A stretch of DNA of 64,000 nucleotides from Lichenicoccus sp964246745 (GTDB lineage Bacteria > Pseudomonadota > Alphaproteobacteria > Acetobacterales > Acetobacteraceae), in the NCBI GenBank assembly GCA_964246745.1, contig CAXTRK010000002.1, positions 1 through 64,000 on the forward strand, read 5' to 3'. Below the pieces are notes generated by a model that worked only from the letters and a program-made list of their open reading frames with translations, did no database searches and had not been told where the DNA came from. Positions within the stretch are counted from its first letter, which is position 1; the number at the start of each line of letters is the position of its first letter. A program made the position numbers and the translations under genes. Positions 58,346-64,000 of the stretch are shown here, one piece after another.

Positions 58346-59902
58346 ATGCTGTCGACGCATGGACGACATGCCGGCGGCATAGCGGCGGCACTGCTTCTCT
58401 CCCTGCTCGTGCTGGCCGGCGCATCATGGTCGCGCGGCACCGAGTACGACGAGGATTACAGTATCTTTATCGCGGCCGGAACACCGCGTCCGGTCTGGCC
58501 CAGCGGGATTTTCACCGCCGGTCGGGTTCGGCATTTCTACTCCGGCCACAGCACGCTCGCGAGCATAGCCGGCGATCTGCGCCGGACCGACGTGCACCCG
58601 CCGCTGTATTTCTGGTCCGAGGCGGCCTGGCGCGGCGTGGTCGGCACCGGTCTGTTCCGGACCCGGCTGCTCTCCGTGCTGTTCAGCGTCGCCGTCCTGG
58701 CTGGTACCGCGGCCTTGGCGGTCCGGGTCGGAGCGCCTCCGATCGCCGCCATCCTGCTGACGCTGGGCTGCTATGGCTTTACCTATACCGGCTCGATCGC
58801 GCGCGGCTTCGGCTTGGCGCAGCTCTGTCTGATCTGGGGCACGGTGCTGGTGGTGGTTGCCGCCCGATCCCGCGCCACGTCGCCCGCGACGGCGACTGCC
58901 CTGGCCGGCGGCGTCGTGCTCGGCCTGGCCAGCTTCACCAACTATCTCGCGGCCTTCGGCGGCGCCGCGGCCCTGCTCTGGCTGCTGTTGACGCGTCCGC
59001 TGCAATGGCCTCGCTGGCTTGCCGCCGGGCTTGGCTTCGCCGTAATCCTGCCACTCGATCTCAGCTTCTTCCTGGCCCAGCGCGGCAGCCGCGTCGGGCA
59101 GTTCCCGCCATTCCGGCTGCTGCCGAGCCTGGCACGGCTCGGCAAGTACGCCGCCGCCAACGTCTTCGGCGGCCTGCCGCTCTATGTCGGCCATGTTGCC
59201 GGAATCGTGCTCGGCGCCGTCCTGGTGCTGGCGCTGGTCGGCCTGGTGGCGCTGGTCGCCTGGCGCTGGGACCGGCTGCCCAGCCGGGACGGTCGGCTGC
59301 TCCTGGTGCTGTGCGCCATTGCCACGCCGGTCGGGCTGCTGGTGCTGGGTTTTGTCTTCAACAACACGCCGATCGAGCTGCGCTACATCGCCTTTGCCAC
59401 GCCTTTTTTCGCGATTCTGCTGGCGGCTTGCTTCGCCAGCCTGCCGCGTTCCGCCGGCTTTGCCGCCATCGCGGCCTTGCTCTTCGTTCAGGCGCTCTCG
59501 ATCGCGGGATTGATGACCCGCCCGGAGACCATGCAGCCGCAGGCGCAGGCGGCCCGTGCCGCGCGCCGGCTGGCTGGCAAGGGCGGGCTGGCCCTGGTTC
59601 CCTACGGCAACGACGGCGTCGGCGTGCTCGGCGCCTTCGTGAGCCAGTCGCCGGACGCTCTGCACATCCTGGCCATCCATCCGGGCGAGAACGCCTCGGA
59701 GATTCAGGCCGCCGTGGTTCCCGCGTCGCGGGTGGTGCTGGTGCTGCTCGGCCTCGACGAGGACAGCCGTGCGGTGCTGCCGGTGATGCGGCGCGCCTTC
59801 GAGCAGGATCCATGCTGGCACCAGGCGGCCAGCGGCTTCGACGTGATCGCCTTCACCCGCGCCGACCTGCGCAATGCCGCCTGCCATCGTGCCGGCTCCT
59901 GA
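58346..59902 (+). CDS. GT39-like membrane glycosyltransferase (GT-C fold)
   Basis: The 518-residue protein starts at ATG 58346 (M-L-S-T-H-G-R). It has an acidic loop Y-D-E-D-Y-S after the first membrane segment, V-H-P-P-L-Y-F in the same loop, and about a dozen hydrophobic segments, then a C-terminal soluble domain. It is related to PMT/ArnT-like enzymes that use polyprenyl-phosphate sugars. It is followed 3 bp later by a GtrB-like gene that may make its donor. Confidence 0.78.
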   Translation: MLSTHGRHAGGIAAALLLSLLVLAGASWSRGTEYDEDYSIFIAAGTPRPVWPSGIFTAGRVRHFYSGHSTLASIAGDLRRTDVHPPLYFWSEAAWRGVVGTGLFRTRLLSVLFSVAVLAGTAALAVRVGAPPIAAILLTLGCYGFTYTGSIARGFGLAQLCLIWGTVLVVVAARSRATSPATATALAGGVVLGLASFTNYLAAFGGAAALLWLLLTRPLQWPRWLAAGLGFAVILPLDLSFFLAQRGSRVGQFPPFRLLPSLARLGKYAAANVFGGLPLYVGHVAGIVLGAVLVLALVGLVALVAWRWDRLPSRDGRLLLVLCAIATPVGLLVLGFVFNNTPIELRYIAFATPFFAILLAACFASLPRSAGFAAIAALLFVQALSIAGLMTRPETMQPQAQAARAARRLAGKGGLALVPYGNDGVGVLGAFVSQSPDALHILAIHPGENASEIQAAVVPASRVVLVLLGLDEDSRAVLPVMRRAFEQDPCWHQAASGFDVIAFTRADLRNAACHRAGS

Positions 59903-59905
59903 GCT

Positions 59906-60967
59906 ATGACACCCGACATGTCGCCCGATGCGTGTCGCCCCGTTGAAGTGAGCCCCGGTGAAGTGAAGCTCGGGCCCGGCGCCGGAGCCGCTTTCAGGGA
60001 GTGCGGCCGGCCGGCGCTCTCGGTCGTCGTGCCCTGTTACAACGAAGCCCTCGGGCTTGATGAGTTCCACCGCCGACTGAGCACGGTGATGGATGCAATC
60101 GGCCGAAGCTGGGAGGTCGTCTACGTCAATGACGGCAGCGCCGACAACACCCTGGCCTGCATTGCGGCGCTGCGCACGCGCGACCCGCACGTCGCTCTGA
60201 TCAATCTGTCGCGCAATTTCGGCAAGGAGATCGCGCTCACCGCCGGTCTTGATCATGCCCAGGGCCAGGCCGTCGTGGTGATCGACGCCGACCTGCAGGA
60301 TCCTCCGGAGGTCATCCCGGAACTTGTCGCGGTGTGGGATCGTGGCATCGACATGGTCTATGCGCAGCGGCGCGCGCGCGAAGGCGAGACCTGGCTCAAG
60401 AAGACCACCGCCGATCTGTTCTACCGGCTGATGCAGCGCCTGGGCGGTGTCCGCCTGCCGCGCAACACCGGCGACTTCCGTCTGCTGAGCAGGCGCGCCC
60501 TTGATGCGCTGCTGCTGCTGCGCGAGACACACCGTTTCATGAAAGGAATGTTTGCCTGGGTTGGTTTCCCGAGCCAGGCGGTGCTGTATGACCGCGCGCC
60601 ACGCCATGCCGGAAGCAGCAGTTGGAACTATTGGCGGCTATGGAATCTGGCGCTCGAGGGGATCACCGGCTTCACCCTGATGCCCTTGAAGATCGCCACC
60701 TATCTGGGGCTTGCCGTCGCCGTCTTCGCGCTGGGCTTCGGCGGTCAACTGATCATCAGGACGTTGTTGTTCGGCAACCAGGTGCCCGGCTATCCAAGCC
60801 TGATGGCGGTGATCCTGTTCCTCGGCGGCGTGCAGTTGATGACGCTTGGCGTGATCGGCGAATATCTTGGACGCGTCTTCAACGAGACCAAGCAGCGCCC
60901 GCTGTACCTGCTTGAACGCGCGGCGCCGAGCGCGGTCGCGGTGAGCCTGCGCGGCGATCCGGTCTGA
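59906..60967 (+). CDS. GtrB-like polyprenyl-phosphate glycosyltransferase (GT2)
   Basis: The 353-residue protein has L-S-V-V-V-P-C-Y-N-E, V-Y-V-N-D-G-S-A-D-N, V-V-I-D-A-D-L-Q-D-P-P-E, G-D-F-R-L-L-S-R-R and two C-terminal membrane segments, then F-N-E-T-K-Q-R-P-L-Y. This is the bactoprenol glucosyl/N-acetylglucosaminyl transferase layout. It probably makes polyprenyl-phosphate sugar for the adjacent GT-C enzyme. Its stop lies next to the convergent beta-barrel gene. Confidence 0.9.
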   Translation: MTPDMSPDACRPVEVSPGEVKLGPGAGAAFRECGRPALSVVVPCYNEALGLDEFHRRLSTVMDAIGRSWEVVYVNDGSADNTLACIAALRTRDPHVALINLSRNFGKEIALTAGLDHAQGQAVVVIDADLQDPPEVIPELVAVWDRGIDMVYAQRRAREGETWLKKTTADLFYRLMQRLGGVRLPRNTGDFRLLSRRALDALLLLRETHRFMKGMFAWVGFPSQAVLYDRAPRHAGSSSWNYWRLWNLALEGITGFTLMPLKIATYLGLAVAVFALGFGGQLIIRTLLFGNQVPGYPSLMAVILFLGGVQLMTLGVIGEYLGRVFNETKQRPLYLLERAAPSAVAVSLRGDPV

Positions 60968-62437
60968 TCAGAGGCCGAACCTGAAATGGAGCAGGATGGT
61001 GTGCTGCCCGAACGTATCGGCTGGATTGCCCAACTCGCGCGCGACCTGCGTGGTAAGGCCGTTGTTTGAGCTGGTGTATTCGACGAACTGATAGCTTAGC
61101 GCCACCTGAATATTGCGATTGACCAGGTAGGTGGCGCCCAGGCCGGCGCCGTAGTTGGTCTGCGTGAAGTTCGAGTTCTGATAGCTGGCCGCCTGCACGC
61201 TGCCGCTCGCCTGCAGCAGGATGTTGCGGTAAAGCTCGTGGTCGACGACGACGCTGAAATTGTCGTAGGTGTAGCCGGTGACCGTGTCGGTGGTGGCGTC
61301 CTCGATGGTGCGCGAGTAGGCCGCCGTCACGGTCGTCAGGCCCGTGGGATTCCAGATCACGTCGAACTCGCCGATCGGCGCGCCTTGGTCGGGCGTGTTG
61401 CCGTCAAAGAAGCGTTGCTGATAGCCGATCAGCGCGCGCGCCGTGGTTGCGCCGCTGAGCTGGTAGTCCAAGCCGACCAGGACGGTGGCTCCGGTCGAGT
61501 TGACGACGCCGATATCGGCTTGGTCGCCGCCGCTGGTGTACTTGTCGTAGTTGCCGTTGACGACGAGCACGGCGTCGCGCTGCGGCTGGAACTCGTAGCG
61601 GGCGACGACACCGCCCTGCAAGACGTTGCTGTCACGCAGTCTCTGATCAAAGCTTCTTTCGTCTTGGATCGGCACGCCGGTGAAGTCGCCGGTGGAGAAC
61701 CGGATCAACTGGTAGTCGACATTGGGCTGCAGCGTAAGGCGGCCGAACTCGGTCGAATAGCTGCTCCTGAAATCGGTGTCGGTGAAGTTCAGCGGCGTGT
61801 TGAGCTCGATAAGGTTCGAGCCATAGGCGCCGACGTCATAGGGCTCCTCATTGGCGCTCTGATAACTGACCGATCCGTAGAGCACGTCCCGTCCAAGATT
61901 GAGGCCGCCGCCGAACGACAGATTGTAGTCGGTATGGCTCATGCGTGGCACGTCCCAGAACTCGACGTTGCTGACGGATCCTGTGAGGCCGAAATTGTTC
62001 TCGTTGTAATTCGAGTTGATCGAGACGCCCGCGGAACTGTTGAGCTCGCTGCTGCCCTTGCCGTTGATGGCGCCCCCAACAACGTTGCTGTCGTAGCCGG
62101 CTTCTTCGTTGAGTTCCGGATGGATGATGAAGGCGCCCGCCTGCACTCCTTGCGTATCATATTCCGGACGCTCTCGGGTGCGAACGGTGACGCCGGGCTC
62201 CTCGGCGGTGCCTGGCACGCCTTGCGGAAAGTAGTTGTCGATGGGCAGACCCGGTCCGAAATAGGTGCTCAATGGCGTCACGCCGTAGGCGTGGCCAGCG
62301 AGCAGCCATAGCCCGGAGGCGGCAACCGCCCCGACACGCGCCATGCCGGCCCATGGGATTGTGTTAGGTCCTGGATATCCAGCACCGGAGGAATGGCTTG
62401 CGGCATCCCGGCGCGACCGGGTTGCGTGCTTCAGCAT
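60968..62437 (-). CDS. Outer-membrane beta-barrel protein of the EPS locus
   Basis: The 489-residue protein has a long, basic N-terminus, a signal segment (A-R-V-G-A-V-A-A-S-G-L-W-L-L-A-G-H-A) and a mature part rich in alternating hydrophobic/polar strands and aromatic residues, ending in H-F-R-F-G-L, a barrel-type C-terminus. Barrel proteins of this type (BBP_2 family) occur next to Wza-like proteins lacking an outer-membrane helix. It may provide the outer-membrane pore for EPS. GAGGGAAG precedes the ATG. Confidence 0.72.
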   Translation of the reverse strand: MLKHATRSRRDAASHSSGAGYPGPNTIPWAGMARVGAVAASGLWLLAGHAYGVTPLSTYFGPGLPIDNYFPQGVPGTAEEPGVTVRTRERPEYDTQGVQAGAFIIHPELNEEAGYDSNVVGGAINGKGSSELNSSAGVSINSNYNENNFGLTGSVSNVEFWDVPRMSHTDYNLSFGGGLNLGRDVLYGSVSYQSANEEPYDVGAYGSNLIELNTPLNFTDTDFRSSYSTEFGRLTLQPNVDYQLIRFSTGDFTGVPIQDERSFDQRLRDSNVLQGGVVARYEFQPQRDAVLVVNGNYDKYTSGGDQADIGVVNSTGATVLVGLDYQLSGATTARALIGYQQRFFDGNTPDQGAPIGEFDVIWNPTGLTTVTAAYSRTIEDATTDTVTGYTYDNFSVVVDHELYRNILLQASGSVQAASYQNSNFTQTNYGAGLGATYLVNRNIQVALSYQFVEYTSSNNGLTTQVARELGNPADTFGQHTILLHFRFGL

Positions 62438-62481
62438 AGACAGACTTCCCTCGGCTCAACCTCGCCCCCAGGTAACAAATT

Positions 62482-62506
62482 CCACTCTGGTTGCATAGCG
62501 AAGTGG
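62482..62506. promoter_or_regulatory. Weak inverted repeat between barrel gene and GT2 gene
   Basis: CCACT and AGTGG are separated by 15 bp in the 221-bp divergent spacer (62438-62658). The spacer also holds the ribosome sites of both genes. No clear promoter was recognised; the dyad is short and may be chance. Confidence 0.25.
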
Positions 62507-62658
62507 ACTGCGGGCCCGCGCATCGCCGCGGCTGCGCGTCGCCAGTGCCACAGCATGGCATGGACATCTGTGACCAACATGCCGCACATCACCCAAATCA
62601 GCGTATAGGCCGGGTTGTCGCGGGGCGCTAAACTACGCCAGCAGGAGAATGAAGCGAT

Positions 62659-63645
62659 ATGCGCATCGCGATACTGATACCATGTTACAATGAAGCGGTC
62701 ACGATCGCCAAGGTCATCGCCGATTTCCGTGCGGCACTGCCGCAGGCATCCATCTATGTCTATGACAATAATTCAGAAGACCACACGCGCGACGTCGCTC
62801 TAGCGGCGGGCGCCGTCGTGCGCCGCGAGCGGCGGCAAGGCAAAGGCTGCGTCATGCGGCGCATGTTCGCCGACATCGAGGCGGACGTCTATGTGCTGGT
62901 CGATGGCGACGACACCTATGAGGCGGCGGATGCCGTCCGCATGGTACAGACGCTCTGGACGGAGCAGCTCGACATGGTGACCGGCACCCGTGTGACCGAT
63001 ATCAAGGCCGCCTGGCGTCCGGGACACCGTTTCGGCAACGTCGTGCTGACCGGGTTGGTACGGCGGATTTTCGGGCACGGCATCACCGACATGCTCTCCG
63101 GCTACCGGGTCTTCTCCAGACGTTTCGTGAAAACCTTCCCTGCCCTCGCCTCCGGCTTCGAGACCGAGACGGAGTTCACCGTGCACGCGCTCGAGTTGGG
63201 AATGCCGGTCGACGAGATGCAAACGGCCTACCGCGACCGCCCAGCCGGTTCCGCCTCCAAGCTGCGCACCTACACTGACGGCATACGTATCCTGCGCACC
63301 ATCATCACCTTGGTGAAGGAGGAACGGCCGTTGCAGTTCTTCTCCCTCATCGGGCTGATCCTGCTGCTGTCCGGTCTGGCGCTTGGAGTGCCGTTGGTGT
63401 TCGAGTTCCTCAGGACCAGCCTGGTGCCCAGGCTGCCCACCGCCGTGCTCGCCACCGGGCTAGTGCTGCTTTCGTTCCTCTCCTTCGCCTGCGGGCTGAT
63501 CCTGGATTCGGTCGCGCGCGGACGTCGTGAGACCAAGCGGCTGGCTTACCTGAGCGTCGCCGGACCCGAAATTCAAGCGCCTCCGCGTCCACTCAGGACG
63601 GCGATTGATCTCGCCGTGACCGACGTTCCGGCAGCGGTAGGCTAA
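62659..63645 (+). CDS. Family 2 glycosyltransferase with two C-terminal membrane segments
   Basis: The 328-residue protein has I-A-I-L-I-P-C-Y-N-E, V-Y-D-N-N-S-E-D, V-L-V-D-G-D-D-T-Y-E (metal site), M-L-S-G-Y-R-V-F-S-R-R and two C-terminal hydrophobic helices, as in DPM1/GtrB-like polyprenyl-phosphate sugar synthases. It is the third such enzyme in this window. ATG with GGAG 10 bp upstream. The next gene, on the other strand, may be its GT-C partner. Confidence 0.85.
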   Translation: MRIAILIPCYNEAVTIAKVIADFRAALPQASIYVYDNNSEDHTRDVALAAGAVVRRERRQGKGCVMRRMFADIEADVYVLVDGDDTYEAADAVRMVQTLWTEQLDMVTGTRVTDIKAAWRPGHRFGNVVLTGLVRRIFGHGITDMLSGYRVFSRRFVKTFPALASGFETETEFTVHALELGMPVDEMQTAYRDRPAGSASKLRTYTDGIRILRTIITLVKEERPLQFFSLIGLILLLSGLALGVPLVFEFLRTSLVPRLPTAVLATGLVLLSFLSFACGLILDSVARGRRETKRLAYLSVAGPEIQAPPRPLRTAIDLAVTDVPAAVG

Positions 63646-64000
63646 CCGCCCACCCCACAGACCGGCAACAGAAGCGGCCGCTTGGCGTCGTCGGGTTCCT
63701 TAAGCAGGAAGATTCGGCGGCCGGGGAGCTGCGTGCACAGCCTCCTGGTACGCTCCGGCCCGAGATACAGGCCGAGCAGCACGCGGCCGGGACCATCCGG
63801 TCCGTTGCGGGTGAAATCCTTGCCGTCCATGCGCTCGGGATGGAGCTGCCAAGGGACATAACGCATCTGGCCCTTGATCGGAAACAGCACCATGCTGTTG
63901 TTTGGCGCCGATCTGGCGACGGTGAGCGGCAGCGTGCGGGCCTGCGCCTGGATGCGTGCAAAGCCGCCCTGGCCGATGGTGAAGCCCGCGAACACCAGTG
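63642..64000 (-). CDS. C-terminal part of a membrane protein (runs off window)
   Basis: The leftward frame is open to the right edge. The visible 118 residues begin with a hydrophobic segment (L-V-F-A-G-F-T-I) and continue as a soluble domain with R-I-F-L-L-K-E-P-D-D-A-K near the end. By position next to a polyprenyl-phosphate sugar synthase, and by the layout of the two other GT2/GT-C pairs, it could be the C-terminus of a third GT-C glycosyltransferase; this is an inference, and no catalytic motif is inside the window. Its stop overlaps the GT2 stop by 4 bp. Confidence 0.45.
   Translation of the reverse strand, partial: LVFAGFTIGQGGFARIQAQARTLPLTVARSAPNNSMVLFPIKGQMRYVPWQLHPERMDGKDFTRNGPDGPGRVLLGLYLGPERTRRLCTQLPGRRIFLLKEPDDAKRPLLLPVCGVGG

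Noticed and set aside
58424..60607. A long leftward reading frame across the GT-C and GtrB-like genes
   Set aside because: It is Gln/Arg/Gly-rich without domain signal and is opposite to two well-supported rightward genes; typical antisense shadow at high GC.

Overview
This window is a high-GC chromosomal segment from an alphaproteobacterium, most likely a member of the Rhodospirillales close to the Acetobacteraceae. That placement is an inference. It rests on the separate F0 ATP synthase operon with distinct b and b' subunits, an ornithine-lipid acyltransferase beside a Fur-type regulator, a YtfQ-like sugar ABC system, and a large exopolysaccharide (EPS) locus. No rRNA, tRNA or CRISPR array was seen.

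Layout. (1) 1-4.7 kb: housekeeping genes (lnt fragment, olsB, fur, tusA-like, rimI, tsaB, rutE-like nitroreductase, NifU/Nfu). (2) 4.8-11.3 kb: a secreted beta-propeller protein, then a FadR/GntR regulator divergent from a YtfQ-YtfR-YtfT-YjfF-like sugar importer. Two copies of the half-site pair TGTC-N-GACA lie at the regulator's start. (3) 11.3-16.5 kb: a Zn/Mn-type ABC importer (binding protein, ATPase, two permeases), then kynureninase and a small lipoprotein, all leftward. (4) 16.5-19.9 kb: mntH with an overlapping OprB-type porin, divergent from mntR. (5) 20-23.9 kb: tyrA and a methyltransferase that were once adjacent. They are now separated by a LysR-NmrA-ridA' cassette bounded by 283-bp direct repeats made of the tyrA 3' end and methyltransferase 5' end. 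(6) 24-25.7 kb: a Phd/VapC toxin-antitoxin pair and a MetX-like hydrolase. (7) 25.7-32.2 kb: the F0 operon atpI-atpB-atpE-atpF'-atpF with a polyprenyl-phosphate-sugar synthase and a GT-C glycosyltransferase coupled to its tail, then gnd. (8) 32.4-64 kb: a Wzx/Wzy-type EPS locus.

The EPS locus holds an initiating polyprenyl glycosylphosphotransferase, a Wza-like lipoprotein, Wzx, Wzy, a Wzc-like co-polymerase/tyrosine kinase, a beta-barrel outer-membrane protein and several GT2, GT26 and GT-C enzymes. It also holds a three-gene UbiA-HAD/DprE1/DprE2-like operon that should make polyprenyl-phospho-D-arabinose, and an FkbH/ACP/MBOAT/SGNH module that probably decorates the polymer with an ACP-borne acyl group, plausibly glyceryl. 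An ExeA-like ATPase with a Pro/Ala-rich periplasmic arm sits beside the initiating transferase, behind an unusually AT-rich promoter region.

The strongest unusual observations are the repeat-bounded cassette splitting tyrA from its neighbour, the FkbH-based acylation module (whose first gene seems to start at CTG), the lipid-linked arabinose operon with a phosphatase-like domain fused to the prenyltransferase, and a porin whose reading frame overlaps the end of mntH.
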